The notes: generated by a model from the sequence alone, not told the origin. A stretch of DNA of 64,000 bases from Chaetorhynchus papuensis (GCA_013396525.1 VWYX01000910.1:78773-142772), one strand, 5' to 3'. Positions 11,339 through 25,345 are shown, numbered from the stretch's first letter. Numbers and translations are program-made.

Positions 11339-13564
11339 AATATTTAACATGTTTGCCATTTGGAGAGAAGAAGGACCTAGTTTAAGGGTGTCTGTAAATC
11401 ATTAGGATACAGGCATATGCAACATTCTTTATCTCTGTTACTAGCATGGCTATAACTGAAAATATGATGATGCCTTCCCATTAAATTGTAGGGCAATGAT
11501 ATATGAGCTAATAGCGTTGCTCTGCATTTACTCCCCTGCACAGAGACCAGGATTCAACTCCTTGTACTTAATCATCCCAATAATAATGGTTTATATTATA
11601 AATTCTATCACAGTTTGTACAGAGACAGATGAGCAGCAATAGATGCCTTTGGATATTAGACAATGAATGGATATTTATCATACCAAAATCTGGACATTTT
11701 TATATTAAATAGATGGCAGTAAAGCATTGCACGGTTTATAATCCTAATTAAATTGTTGTATTTTTAGTAGGGAAACCTTGAAAACTACAAGCCTTGATCT
11801 ATGATGAATGATGCAGTCATTTTTGTACTGTAGGGTTAATGGCTTTTCTTGCCATGCAGGGCTAATTTAAGGAAAGTTCATCCCAGACAGTCTTAAACTA
11901 CTTCCTTTCCTTTCTAGTGGAGAAATATAATACCAATAAGACAGTTTTCCTCAGTACCTTAACCTTTTTTTTAAGAAATACAATGACAGTAGTTATTGTG
12001 TATGATGTGGGTCAAATTTTTCTGTCTTTCGTGTGGAAGGAAAATAACTTTTCCAAATGAAGAATAATTATGAAATATTGAATTCTTTCAACTCTTTGAC
12101 CCTGTCTGTCTTTCAATGTAAAATCTTTGCACTTCAAAACAGGAAAAGGTAATGAGCATTTGCGGTTACCTGAGACCATGTGTCAGATGGAAAGGAAGTC
12201 TTGAGTCATCCTACAGAGGAGAAAAGAATGCACAAGACTTCTGATTAGTACCCATCCACTACTGGAATGGACCAAGTCCAGGTCAGGACCAGTGTCAGAG
12301 GCAGATATAAGGATCTGACAGCCCACTGTACATTATGTTCTGGGTGTGGACTCATGGATTTGGATGTTTTTGTTTTTAACAGGCATCTACTGCTGCTGAA
12401 TGGATGCACTGGCAAACTTTGGTGCATGGCTTGTTCTTCCTCTTTGCTGCTTTTTCTGTGCCTGTTGATAAAGGCTCTATCTGTCAATATGGGAACCTTT
12501 AGTAAACAGTGGTATGACTCTTAAATGAAGGGAATCAGTAAGAACTTCCTGAAGACAACAGATATTCTGAAAGGTAATACTGTTTCAAACCATATTCCCC
12601 ATCAGACTTGGAGTAGGTTATCAGTTAACCAAGAAATAGTAACAGCTCAAACCACTCGTTCTCACCTATCAGAAAGGCTGTCATATATGAGGGTTTCTGA
12701 TAGGTTTTGGAATAAACTTGTGTTCAGGCAGTTGCTTTTTCTGTTGGGGCTTCTCATCTTTCTCTCTCATTGAAGACAAGGCCCACTGCCTCACAGCACT
12801 ATCTACCCTATTTTGTCCAACGTGGTAGACATGCCCATTACAGAGGGTTGTGAGCCATCCAGCAGCACAAAAAAAGGTTCTTGAGTACAAGCAACATTTC
12901 TCTGTTCACTAGTCACAAATTTTGTGGCCTAAACAGTCACTTTCTGGAAAAGCGGGGCAATCCCATGCTTACCTCATGACAATGTTTTCCATGTAATGCT
13001 GGAGGATACAAAAATTTGAAAATGTATTTCTTACTCTGTGTGTCTTCTGCTTAGTTGTAAAGAAAGTCCAATTACAAATGCTTCAGTAATCACACAGAGG
13101 ATTCCATTTTATGGATGGTTGAACTGGAAAATAAAAAGTCGTTACCTGTGAAATATCCTAATTAAATTCTTGATGTCAGGGTCAAATGTACTTTTAAAAA
13201 TGATGTTTAGAAGAGGTTATAGTTGCAAAGTATAGTTTCAAGGGGGTAATTTTTCTTTTCCTAATTTCCAAATATACTCTTCATTGTAACCAGAATTTTA
13301 TGAGAGTTAATATGCTCTTTTCAAGTTCAACAGGTGTTGGACCTATGTGTGGAGGACATAGTTTCCAACATGCAAATTTTACCTCTTGCAGAAGAAGCAC
13401 AAAAACCTGAATCTTGAGGTAAATCTGAAGATCACAATTCTGAAATGCTGTTTAAAAAATAGACCTGTCCAGCATTGGAAGGGATGGCCTGGTCTGCTTT
13501 GAAAAGTTCATGTAAGTCTGGCATTTTTGCTGAAAAAATTACTTTCCTGAAGCTATTAAATATT
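11339..13564. other. Gene-free stretch, nothing recognised
   Basis: No repeat family or exon is recognised. Frames of 80-85 codons at 12245-12773 overlap on both strands and show no motif. The sequence runs into a T tract of about 20 bases (13565-13584) at the edge of an assembly gap. Confidence 0.6.
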
Positions 13565-13584
13565 CCTTTTTTTTTTTTTTTTTT

Positions 13585-14079
13585 NNNNNNNNNNNNNNNN
13601 NNNNNNNNNNNNNNNNNNNNNNNNNNNNNNNNNNNNNNNNNNNNNNNNNNNNNNNNNNNNNNNNNNNNNNNNNNNNNNNNNNNNNNNNNNNNNNNNNNNN
13701 NNNNNNNNNNNNNNNNNNNNNNNNNNNNNNNNNNNNNNNNNNNNNNNNNNNNNNNNNNNNNNNNNNNNNNNNNNNNNNNNNNNNNNNNNNNNNNNNNNNN
13801 NNNNNNNNNNNNNNNNNNNNNNNNNNNNNNNNNNNNNNNNNNNNNNNNNNNNNNNNNNNNNNNNNNNNNNNNNNNNNNNNNNNNNNNNNNNNNNNNNNNN
13901 NNNNNNNNNNNNNNNNNNNNNNNNNNNNNNNNNNNNNNNNNNNNNNNNNNNNNNNNNNNNNNNNNNNNNNNNNNNNNNNNNNNNNNNNNNNNNNNNNNNN
14001 NNNNNNNNNNNNNNNNNNNNNNNNNNNNNNNNNNNNNNNNNNNNNNNNNNNNNNNNNNNNNNNNNNNNNNNNNNNNNNN
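13585..14079. other. Assembly gap (495 N)
   Basis: These are unresolved bases. The left edge is a run of T and the right edge is the 3' terminus of a minus-strand CR1, so the missing sequence may hold a homopolymer, CR1 tail repeats or another insertion. Open frames crossing this interval are artefacts of the Ns. Confidence 0.99.
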
Positions 14080-14920
14080 ATAGTATAGGTTGGGTTAGAT
14101 GGGACCTTTGCAACTCATCTAGTCCAAGCTTCGTGCACTGAGCAGGGACATCTTCAACTAGACCAGGTTGCTCAAAGGCCCATTCAACCTGACCTTGAAC
14201 ATTTCCAGGGATGGGCCACCCACAGTGTCTCTGGGCAAACTGTTCCTGTGTTTCACCTATCTAGACTCAATCTATCCTTGTCCTGTTGCACCAGGTCCTA
14301 CTAAAAATTCCGTTCCCACCTTTCTTAAAAGCCCCCTGTAAGTACTGAATTACGACAATAGGGTCTTCCTGGAGTCTTGTCTTCTCCAGTCTTTCCTCAC
14401 AGAAGAGGTGTTCCAGCCCTCTGATCATCTTCCTGGCCCTCCTTTGGACTCACTCCAACAGGTCTGTGTCTTTCCTGTGCTGAGGGCCCCAGAGCTGGGT
14501 CTAACACTCTGGGGGGCTGTCTCACCAGAACAGAGTAAAGTGATAACATAATTTCCCTCCATCTGCTGGCCACAATGCTTTTGACGCAGTCTGGTTGACT
14601 TCCTGAGCTGCGAGTCTATGTTGCCAAGACACATCCAGGTTTTGGTCCACAAGGACCCCCAAGTCCTTCTTGTCTGGGCTGTTCTCAATCCAATCCACTC
14701 ATCTCTCAGCCTTTGCTGATATTGAGGATTGCTCCAACCCAGGTGCCGCACCTTTCTTGTGGCCTTGTTGTACCTCAGGAATTTTTCATGGGCTCACTCC
14801 ATGTCCGCCTGGATGACATCCTGTCCCTCAGGAGTGTCAGCTACACCACTCCATTTGGTGCAAACTTCCGGAGGTTTCACCTGTTCTAGCTGTCTGCATC
14901 CCACTGATGAAGATATGTCA
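14080..14920 (-). mobile_element. CR1 LINE, 3' half
   Basis: Reading on the - strand, the element ends at 14080 next to the gap ('taggttgggttagatgggac'), includes the 3' UTR and the C-terminal part of RT, and starts near 14920. Typical words on the + strand are 'ttccagccctctgatcatct', 'ccctcctttggactcactcc' and 'aggacccccaagtccttctt'. The frame is broken in several places. The extreme 3' tail repeats are probably hidden in the gap. Confidence 0.9.
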
Positions 14921-17900
14921 CCGTAAATATGCAAAAGGAAATCCTTTCTGGCCACCCTGAGTCACGTCAGACAACTAGACTGCTATTTCTATACCCCGTA
15001 TTTTGGCTTTTGATAGCAAATTGTTTAGTTACGGCAGCTATTCCATGCATATTGCTAAACTAACAATAATTTGGTGTCAGCTAGATCTTTTCAATTCTGC
15101 TTTGAGTATTTAGTATTCTTTAACTTTATGCCAGTAATTTGACATCAGTTTTTTCATTATTTATTGCATCTATATGTCTTTTAGTTACCTTACCTTTTTT
15201 ATTCCTTCAATAGTTTGATATTTCAGCTTAAGAAAACAATTTTTTTTGCAATTTCTCCCACTCACTCTGTGACAATTATTTGAAAAATGAGGAATGACTT
15301 TTGTGTATGTGACCTGGAATACTTCTTGAATACTTGTTGAATTATAGCTGTTCTGCTCCTATCCTTGTGAATAATTTGGTCACTTTTACATGCAGAGAGG
15401 GTGTAATAAATGCTATTGTAAGCAGATGCCAAAAAGTGAGTTCACCAGTCCTTCACTCTTGGATTTCCAGTGAGGTCAGTGGAGATATTTCTGATTTATA
15501 CCATCATAACTGAGAATAAAGCCACTTCATGCAATCTACCAGGGTATAACCACTGACATATTGTTTGAGGAAAACAGTGACTATGTTATGAATCCTACCT
15601 AAAAATAGTGATTTGTGGAAGACTTTTGCCTATTTTGTCTAAGTACGCTTGTTCAGATTTAAATGGAAAATAGTATGAACTCTAGGGGCAGACTCTGTGA
15701 AAATTCTGGTGTTTAAAGTAGTAGACAGGTACTGAGTGGGCCTTTGAAAGCTGCTTTGGAGCCTCTCTTTCAACAAAATCAGTATGCTGATATACAGCTT
15801 TGGTAACTTCGGAACACTTACATGGGAAATTCCTTCATCTTTAAGAACATCATCACTTTTGAAGTTGTCCATTGTGATGCCTCTGCAATGCTGTGATATG
15901 TTTCTAAAGTCATAAGATAAAATACATCAGAATCTCAAATTTCATGCTCTGGGAAAGACACATAAGAGTTCTTGTTTTTTGAATGTTCTCATATTCAGAG
16001 AAGAACATTTCCCTGGAAGCTTAGGAATATAGTCTTGGCAAGTTTAGAATCCATTTGTAGTCCTTGACTGTCCATTGTCAGAGGGGTTAATGAATAATTT
16101 TGAATGTGATGAAAGATGACACAGTATGTGGGGTGTTTTTTTAAGGAGAGCATGGTTAATGAGTTTATGGTAGGAATGGGGAAAGACCGTGTTGGACTAT
16201 CCTGACTGCAATACTCAATAGAACACTATTTTTCACAAGAAACCCTCTCTTTACTGTGTTAGATCTTTAGTGCAGGGACAGTAACTTTTCCTCTGTCTTT
16301 GCATGGTATTGGTTCTGTGACATTGCTTGCAGTAGTATGGGAAAAATAAATTGCAGTAATAGTAGTCTGCAAAATTACTGACTGTGTAGTCTTCGCTTGT
16401 ACTTGGACTAGAAAAGGTGCAGTATACACATTGCCTGGAGTGTGTACCTCTAACATACAGAGATATAAGGATCTTGCACAGAATTACTATAATTTTTAAA
16501 GGCTGATAAGTAAACAATAGAAATGCCACATTTTTTTTTTTCTGGAACATAGCAAGGTCAAAACATCACATAAATCTAAAAATTTTTTAATTTTAATGCT
16601 TTCTTATTTAAAATTTACAAATGTGCCCTTTGCTACTGTCATTTTCTTAATGTAATTTCAAATTTTGCTACTACTACATAGAATTTCAGACAGGGTCATA
16701 ATGGTTTACATGAAGATTTCAAAAAACAATTTGGTACATTACGAACTTCCCATGAAACAGACGAGCATCCCCTTCAGTGTCAAATATGTTGTGACCCACT
16801 TGAATGCAAATGGAATGCAAAGTTGACTAAAATATTGCTGCTGGAGAGTTTTGTATTGGCTTGACAGTCAAGTAAATCACTGCAAGGTGCCAGGCATCAG
16901 GAATCAGCATGAGGGCTGACGGTCCTCTAATATTCACTTTATGAATACAGATGTTAGCACAAGGATCTTTTCCTGGCAACGACATAATAACTCTTTACAG
17001 CTCTGCTAATTGTATCCTAAGCAAGAAAAGAAGAAAAATAAAATTGGCAGAGAGAAAGAGAGAGACACATACACACACACACACACAGATATATTCTTTA
17101 AGATTCAAAGGCAGTTTTGAGCTTGTTTTCACATCCTCCTAATGAAGTCTGAATAAGACTTGCCCAAATCAAGCACTATATCTACAGGTCCAGAGCAAAT
17201 GTGGTGTAGCTTAGAAATGCCTTCAAATTCATAAAAGAACTGAACACCCCTTTAGGCTTATGGGCATATTCCTCATCATAAAAGTCTTTGTATCTGGTGG
17301 GAATATATCCTTGAGAAGTCTGGAGGAAAGCTCCAGGGCAGAACAGGTCACAGCTGGCTGTCTGTGAACAAGAGCACTGTCATTTCCCAAACAATTGCAG
17401 AATGAATGCACTGGGAGAAATGTTCTGTGAGCCATGGCCTGAGAGCCTCAGTCTGTCAGTACGTGACAGCAGCATGTGAAGAATAGTAAAATGAAAGCAG
17501 CAGGCAGTATGTATAGAGATCAGCAATTACAGTAAGATAAAGAGAAGTTGGAGTGCAAAGTGTCCATGGTCAGCTTGTATGACTTTTGTCAGCTTTGCTT
17601 CTTTGCTCCTTCCAAGTGGTTGATTTTTTTATTTGCTTGGTATTTTTGTTTAGCGGTCATTGGTTTGGTTGTGTTTTGTTTTGTTTGTATTTTCTAATGT
17701 ACCTCTTCTGTAGATAGTTACACTTTCCTGATCTACACAGTTGCAGACAGTGAAACGCATGCTACCTTTGGCATAGTCGGACCAGGGATGAGGTCTTCCT
17801 CTGGATGGGTATTTATCATATTATGATGGAGATACTTTCACTGGCTTGGCCTTTGGCAGTACTAAAAGTCTGTTAATATCTGCCATGAAATGTCTTTTTG

Positions 17901-19983
17901 GGGGATGTAGTTATATTGGAGTGTTACCTTGCAGTGTTTAGGGACCAAACATAACCACAGCTTAACCACTCAGTTACCAAAGCTATGCAGAGGCAGTAAT
18001 GTTCTCTTTTGCATTCCAAAGATTGGTCGGACAGCACTGTGAAGGGCAGGTGGCCACGTCAGGGCAAGCATTAAGAGTCCTCCCTCAGTACACCACTGAG
18101 CACACATGATCTGGTTCTGGTCCCAGACCTTGACTTGCTGCAGCCTCAGTCAGTTCATGCAGAAGAGAAGTCTGGCGCTCACAAACTGGCATAAATTTAA
18201 CTCCTAAACCTCTCTCTCCCGTTTCTTACTTTTTCCAGGGTCCTGTGACAGCTTTTTCAAAATTCTGTATGTCTTGCTTCCACACAGAGGATGTCCCAGC
18301 CATAAGCTACTGACCTCAGCATCTGCAGAAAGTGAAATCTCCCACCACCAACTCCCACTCTGCTCAGTGCTGTGGGGATACTTCCTTCCACACAGTGTAT
18401 GTATCCCTCAGTCCTTTTTCTCTCTCACCTTCTCATCAAAGCATGCTCTGTCTGTCGGTGGTTATTTTGCCTATTAACTCCCCTAGAGTTTTTTAGATTC
18501 CTCTAGACCATCCTTGTTTCTGCAGCCACTCACAGACACAAATGTTATAGGAAGATTTGTGGCAACTCCCTTGAGATGGCTGTGCAGGAAGACTTTCTAG
18601 AAAGGGAGATGAGAGAACAAACAAAATTTTTTCATTACTTCTGTTGTGTCCTTCTGATGATTGTATCTTTTCTGGATGCATGAAAATACCAAAATGTTAG
18701 AAAAACTCTCATCGTGTGTAGAAACGTTCATTCTGTCCTGAAGTATTTCCCTTCAAGTGCTTTTCTCCTTCCTTTATTGAGAAATAGTCATTTAGTGAAA
18801 TTTAATGTTATTGCTGCTTTTCCTCTTGTCTTTCCAGCTGCCCTATGTTTCTTAATTATGAAAAACCCTTTTCCTGGGGGAAGCTTGGAAAGGATTTAGG
18901 TTTAAAGCAAAAAAAGAGTTCAACAGTAAATACGACCTTCAAGATCCAGCCTCTTTTTTTTTGACATATTTTTCTATCATTTTGGTCTGAGAAATGAGAT
19001 GTGTCTCTAAGAACGTTTCAACAGTAATTTCCAGGCTACAGTCTAAAACTCAAATAACTAGCTTGGCAGAACATGACAGCTAGTACAAATCTTCTCAAAC
19101 TTGGAAAGAAAATGGTGAATAGCTGAAGCTCAGCTGTGAAACATTCATAGCTGGCTTTAAGGTAACTGCCTTCTAGCACTTCAAATTTTGAATTCTACAA
19201 TTTCTTCCCATTAACAGGCCTTCAAGCTGATAATATATACAGAATGTGAGTTTCAGTTTAGTGCACGGCTGTATTTGACAGAACCTTTATCCTGATCGTG
19301 TAAGTTTAATTTGAAAACCAATTACTTCTAAAATTGCTTCTGCTTCTGCCCTTTACTCTGTGTTGTGCTTCAAGTTGGCTTTATTTTTACTAATATTTGA
19401 AATAGAACAGTCGAGCATGTGCTGAAAACTCATTTCACAATCAGATTTGTTTCACTTTTTATGTTCCCACACCTCTTATTCCTGATCAGAAAGGGCAAAT
19501 TATTTCATGCAACAGAAAGCCTCTTTTAAAATATGCTCTGTTGAGCAATTTTCTCCGAAATCTAAGAGAAGTTTCTAGAAGAATATGTCTAAATACGTGA
19601 CAGATGCTTCTTATTTTCCCAGCCCTGTGAAAATCCATCTTGTAGTTTTACTCTGGAGCTGAAGAGGAGGCATGTGGCTTTGGGACAGCCAGCCAAGCCA
19701 AACTTTCCTGCCTTTCTATGTAGGTGAGATTTGGAAGCTCCACGAGTGGAATTCCTGACCCATTTTGGCTCCTGGCATTCCTGCTGGGAAACAACAGCTG
19801 CGAAAGCTATGGGCTTCCAGGTATTGTGCGGCAAAGCTGAGAATTGAGTTTGAAGTTGTTGAGGCTGGATCCAGGGCATTCAAATCATGGCAACGTGACC
19901 CAGATACATTTTCAGAGGCAATTACCGTGATACTGCTTCAGCTTCTCCTTAAGCTTCCTCAGCTTCACCTAGAAATATATGGG
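14921..19983. other. Gene-free stretch with one dinucleotide repeat
   Basis: There are 5 kb without recognised genes or transposons apart from the (GA)n(CA)n tract at 17048-17087. Open frames are at most about 99 codons (16251-16550, - strand) and lack motifs. Confidence 0.6.
17048..17087 (+). repeat. (GA)n(CA)n microsatellite
   Basis: A purine GA run passes directly into about ten CA dinucleotides with one 'cat' interruption. This compound short tandem repeat could be length-variable between individuals. Confidence 0.9.
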
Positions 19984-20900
19984 GCCTCATGGGATTCATC
20001 CAAGAATTTCCAGAGAGCTAGCTAATGTCATCAAAAAATATCTGTTGGTAATTTTTGAGTGGTCTTGGAAATCCAGAGAGGTCAAGCTAACAGGAAGCTG
20101 TTGAATACACTCACTGGTCACAGCCAGAATGGCTTCATGAGATGAAAGTCCTGCTTGTCAAATCTGATTCCCTTTTATGACAACATCGCCCACCTAGCTG
20201 ATCAGGGGAAGCCAGCTGATGTAATCTTTCTGGATTTCGGTAAAGCGTTCAATACTGGCCCTCTAAGCATCATTATGGACAAACTGTTTAGCACACGGCT
20301 GGATAAACACATCATGTGATGGGTGAGCAACTGGCTCACAGGCTGGGCACAAAGGGTTACAGTGAATGGGGTGACACCAGACTGGTGACCTGTCACTAGG
20401 GGGGTTCCACAGGGCTCCATCCTCAGCCCTGTGCTCTTCAGCAACTTCATAAAGGACTTGCACACAGGATTGGATGGGATACTAAACAAACTCACAGATG
20501 AGACAAAACTGGGAAGAGCTGTTGACTCCCTTGAGGGCAGGGAGGCCCTGCAGAGAGACCTGGACAAAAGAGACAACTGGGCAGGCACCAACTGTATGAA
20601 ATTCAGCAAGAGAAAGTGCTGGATTCTGTACCTGGGGTGGGGCAACTCTGGATGTACAGACAGACTGGGGAATGAGAGGCTGGAAAGCAGAAATGAGTGC
20701 AGGAAAGGGATCTGGAGGTCCTGGTTGATGGCGAGTTGAGGGAAGTGGTCACAGCACCAAATCCTGCAGAGTTCAAGAGGTATTTGAACAATGCACTTGG
20801 GCACATGATGGGGCTGGTGCTGTGCAGGGCCAGGAGTCGGATTCTGATGATCCCTTTGTGTCCCTTTCAACTCAGCGTATCCTGTGATTCTGTGATTCTG
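19984..20900 (+). mobile_element. CR1 LINE with an internal deletion
   Basis: The element starts within RT ('catgggattcatccaag'). It passes through 'LDFGKAFN' at about 20230-20253 (RT motif A region), 'VPQGSILSPVLF' at about 20405-20440 and the LHLG-like block near 20625. It ends with 'ctgtgattctgtgattctg', the canonical tail. At about 20740 the RT text ('ggtcctggttgatgg') jumps straight to 3' UTR text ('ggaagtggtcacagcacc'), so about 0.4 kb usual for the family is missing. The antisense 222-codon frame at 20202-20870 is a shadow of this element. Confidence 0.92.
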
Positions 20901-23900
20901 CGAAAGCGAAGACTAACACTCTGCATAAATGCTATCGAATTTTTAAAATTCTTATTATAAAATGTGGAAATAAAAATAAGGGAAAATGATTGATTTTCAC
21001 AGATGAAGTTGTGTCTAGAAATGAAAGTAATTTCAATTGTATCAAGAGCTAAAAAGGTAGACTATGTCATTCAGCCATTAACTTTGAGTTACATTCAGTT
21101 TCTGTCAAACAGAAAACAAGGCCTTCTACTCAAAGCTCTGCAGACTCTGTATTTATTCTAATTTTCCACTGCAAATTGTAAGGAGATAGGTTTGAACTCA
21201 AGTGAATCTTCAAGCTCTGTGATTTTTAAAAATTGGTCTCAATGCAGTAATGAAATTTTTCTTTTCCCCACTACCTCTAACAAAGAACTGTCCTGGTGGA
21301 TGCTTAGATGGCACTGTACCTAGCAATAAAGTGATGCAAGGCTGAACCAGTGTTGCTCTAGTAAATGCAGTTCAGAATCCCCAGTGTTCTGAATAGCTTC
21401 ATGCCCCAGGCCAGTACATGTTATTCAAGATAGAAACTTGAAAGAATATCTTCTGATGTTACTCCCCCAAACCTTAAGAAATACAGTTTGAAAAAAATCC
21501 CAGGACTTGCAAAAATGCAACAAAAATCACAGCAAGATCTTCATTATTATGGTGGAAATGAACTCTCCTCCTCTATTTACTTTACATTATCTTATATATC
21601 TGCATAGCTCAAGGACTGAACTATGATAAGTCTGAAGTTCCAAAGGGAAGCAGGGGGCACATGCTTCAGGAGCATGTAATTATTTAAAGAGTTCCCTGAT
21701 TCCTTTGTAGAGTTTTGCTAAATTCTCAAAGGTTTTATGAGAATGAGGTAAAATCTACTACAGCAGCAAGACATTGCAATTATAGTAATTTTAGGATCTT
21801 TCAGTCTATTTTTGCAGGAAGTACCAATCTTTACACATGAAAACAAACCCCTCTCTGTTATTTTTTAGTGACCTGTTCTTCAGTTCACTCGTTCCCTTAG
21901 TTGATAAAGATGCCTCTTGTAGAAAGTTCCCATGTCAGCCTGTGCAGACACCAAACTGCTCAGCCAGCAAGATGAGGTAATCAAAAATCATAGTTTCTTG
22001 AGCCTGAACAAACATATCCTGCCTCTCAGGAGGGCTCTAAGTTGGCCTCATTGCTACACCAACTGTAGTCATGTAGCTTTTGGATGGTTTGAGCAGAATA
22101 GCTCCAAGTGTGGAATAGTTGTGTTTCACGGAATGTGCCATGTTAATATACCTTCAGCAGATAAAATTTGTGGAGAAAAATCCCTTCTCATTAACTCTGG
22201 CTTGCTTATGATTAAAACTGCTGTTTTAGTCTGTGTAACATACCCAACTGAATAAACAAACAGTGTGTTGATACAGAAATTAGTATGGAGGCTTAAGTTT
22301 CAACACATCCATGGGGTGATGATTACTTGCAATAAAAAATACACAGGAAAAACTGAAACCTTCTACTTCCTATTGAACAAGGAAGATGAAGAGGGCAGTC
22401 TTGCTTTGGAGGGAGAGAAACCACATATATAGCAATTGACAAATGTGGCACAAGCAGTCAAAGACTCATAGCAGCAGGCTCTGGAATTAGCCATGGAACA
22501 TATGAGTTATGTGTGCATTGGGAGCATGGCAGAGTGCATCCCAACAGATGCCACTGTGGCTCTAGAGGAGGGGTTCTTTGAACCCTTTTATGGCCAGGAG
22601 GAGCAAGGATGTGCTGGTGACTGCTGAGGCACACGTGGTTGCCGTTATTCTCCCTTGTGCTTTTTCCTTGTCCTCTGCTGGGAACTGGAGGGGTCCTTTC
22701 AGCACCAGGCCCTACTTCTGCCCACTCCCTGCTCTCTCCTGCCATTACTGTAGCTGTTCTCCATGGAAATGTCACTCCAACAGCTCAACCCCCTTGAAAA
22801 GCCACGTCCTCTGCACCTCCACCCTTCCTGGATTGTGTAGAGAAGGTAGGATGGAGAAAGTGTGAAGGTGTACTGGGGTGCCATGGAGCTTACTCTGGGC
22901 ACACTCCTGTGCTGTTACCCAGCTGCATGAGCTGACTGCTCCGCTCTTCACATCTGCAAATATTCCTTAGCCTGACAGCTTTACAAATTGTAATTTGTTC
23001 AGTTAAGATTGTTTTCCCTTGTTTGCCTAGAAAATGATGGTTGACAAATTCGGAACTCCCTAAATTCTACTTGTGCCTTGAGAAGGGGATGAGTGTGTGG
23101 CATTTATATGCCCTACAGGATTTGAAGATGCAGAAATTCTGATGGAGTGAAATTCTCACTGGGTGAAGTGTTCATTCTCAGTTTGCTTTTAGCCCTCCAA
23201 CTTGCAGCGTTACTGTTACATATTGCCTGGATAAAACTTGGATACCCCTGATTACGGGGCAGGAACTCCTTTGTGGAAACTTATGGTCACACATTTAATT
23301 TGAAGTACTTTGGTGGTGACAAAACCTTGGTATGAATATTTAGTCTTATAATTACTCCTACTCATTTTTATACAAAAAAAAAGCAAGCTGAAATGCTGCT
23401 AAAGACTTTACTGCCCTTGAAGGGCAAACTGTTCTCACTGTTTCAAATTTCAGTGCAATTGTGATTTTTTGGAAATGATTGCTTATGGTTGAGTTTTTTT
23501 CAAAGACTCTATAGACAGTATGGATGCTAAAGTTTGGTTTCAAGGTATGGTATTTATACCTAAGTGAACTAATGAAACAGGCAAATGCTTTAACAGGTTT
23601 TTGTCTCATATGTCAAATGTACTGAAGTTAGAATGAGTAGGAAGTCTAATGCTGGTTTTCTCACTCATTTTCATAGATCATTTATTCTCATCTATGTCTA
23701 TTTCATTTTCCTTTAAATTAGAATAATAATATGAAGCTGTTGTAAAGGCAAGTTTCTGACATTTTAGGAAGGTAATACTCAAGTAGCATGTCAATATTTT
23801 CCTCAAAACTGAACTAAACACTGAGGAATCAGTATTTTATTCTTCTGTTATCTACTCCCAGCTGGCCTGAGTGGCTGTGGTTGGAGCATGTGCATACGCT

Positions 23901-25345
23901 TTTCTGTGCTCTGTTCCAGCCAGAAGCTGACATTTGATTGACGGATAATACATCATTCTTAAACTTGCTGTCTTCAGAAAACATTCCTATAGCCTCTTGC
24001 CCCCCACTCCTCATCTACTTTCTTTCTCTTGATTTAGTGGCACTTTCTTCCATTTCTTCAAAGTGGAAGTTGTTTATTCAGTAATTTTCTAAGTACACGC
24101 ATTCTTTATGAATTTCTGAATTCTTTTCTGTATTTTCAAGATACAATCTGGCAAAACAATTTGAAATATCTGTATAAGATTCTGGGCTTTAATCTTTAAC
24201 TGCTAAATGACCTTTGTTTTTCATGCACTTGCTTTGTATTGTGCTGTGAAATAGCTCTACATCAGGTCTTCAAGAGTAAAATGAGAATTTCTTACAGGAA
24301 CAACCCTTTTTATTAAATATTTCACAGGACCCTCTTTCCCCAGATAACATGATCCCACAAGAAAAGGAGATAATTGAATTTGTGAAAGTCTAGTGGGGAA
24401 ATATGAAAAGTATAGAAGCTTAGCCACAGATTTTTTTTGTTAAAACAAAAGATGCTGAAGGATGCTGCTGTTGAAAATTGTCACATCGTCACATTGTCAC
24501 AACATTGTTAGTAGTGGCACATTGTCACATATCTTGCCCTTTCTGGAAAGGATACCACCTAAGTCAGTGGTTTTGAATTTTGATGTACTTGAAAGGTGAC
24601 ATCAGTCAGGACCTCTACAAACATCTGCTTTATTGCCATGAAATGGGACTGCAATAGTCTCCTAGATAGAGTACCCTAATTTCTGCCCAAATGATTTTTT
24701 TTATTATTATTATTTTCTTAATTACAATTCGTTCTTTGTCAGTGCACTGAAAAACCGATTTTTTGTCATAGCAGCTTTCTCCTTCTGATTTTTTTTTTTT
24801 TTTGGTTATTTACTGCTAATTGGATGTGATAATTCTCAGTAACATATTGGCCCTCTCATTGTAGATCCAGCATGCTGGACAGAGTACTAGATGAATTTTG
24901 TTTATTCCTTATTATGTTGAAAGTGGCCTTATGGCTCCAGAGCACAAGATCTGGAAGAGACTGGTGGTTAGGCGTTGTATTTGTATAAAACAAGCTGCAG
25001 AGAATAGGAAGCTGGAGTTTCAGGTCAGAAGAAATAAGTGGTGTGAGAGCAGTAGTAGGTGGGGAAACTGCCTTTTTGGGTTCCTCGGCACTGCAAACAT
25101 GGCATGTCAATGAAAAATCACAATCCTTGTGCATGGCAACCTTATGAGAGGGCATTGCTGCAATATGGCTTCTGCAAAAGGGGCTGAAGGCTTACAGCTC
25201 TGTATCAGAGACTGAAAATTGTCCATGCCTCAAACATTGACATAAAGTTTTGCTCATTATAAAGAAGCTACAACTGAAGAAGCTTCCCTGAATAGTAGAC
25301 TTTGAACTGAGAGTCAAACTGCTGATTAGATTGAGGAAACTGCAT
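20901..25345. other. Gene-free stretch, nothing recognised
   Basis: There are 4.4 kb of mostly unique sequence. A more GC-rich patch at about 22440-22900 holds overlapping open frames of 95 and 105 codons on opposite strands with low-complexity Ser/Pro content. I cannot assign it to a gene or LTR. Short repeats occur at 24480-24531 and in A/T trinucleotides at 24694-24714. Confidence 0.55.
24480..24531 (+). repeat. Imperfect 'gtcacat' short tandem repeat
   Basis: 'gtcacatc', 'gtcacatt' and 'gtcacaac' follow in tandem, then after a short spacer 'ggcacattgtcacat' repeats the motif. There are about five occurrences in 52 bases. Confidence 0.75.

Noticed and set aside
13475..14113. Open frames of about 185-202 codons on both strands
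   Set aside because: They are almost entirely unresolved bases in the assembly gap.
20202..20870. 222-codon open frame on the - strand
   Set aside because: It lies antisense to a CR1 copy whose sense-strand RT motifs and 3' tail are clear; it has no domain of its own.
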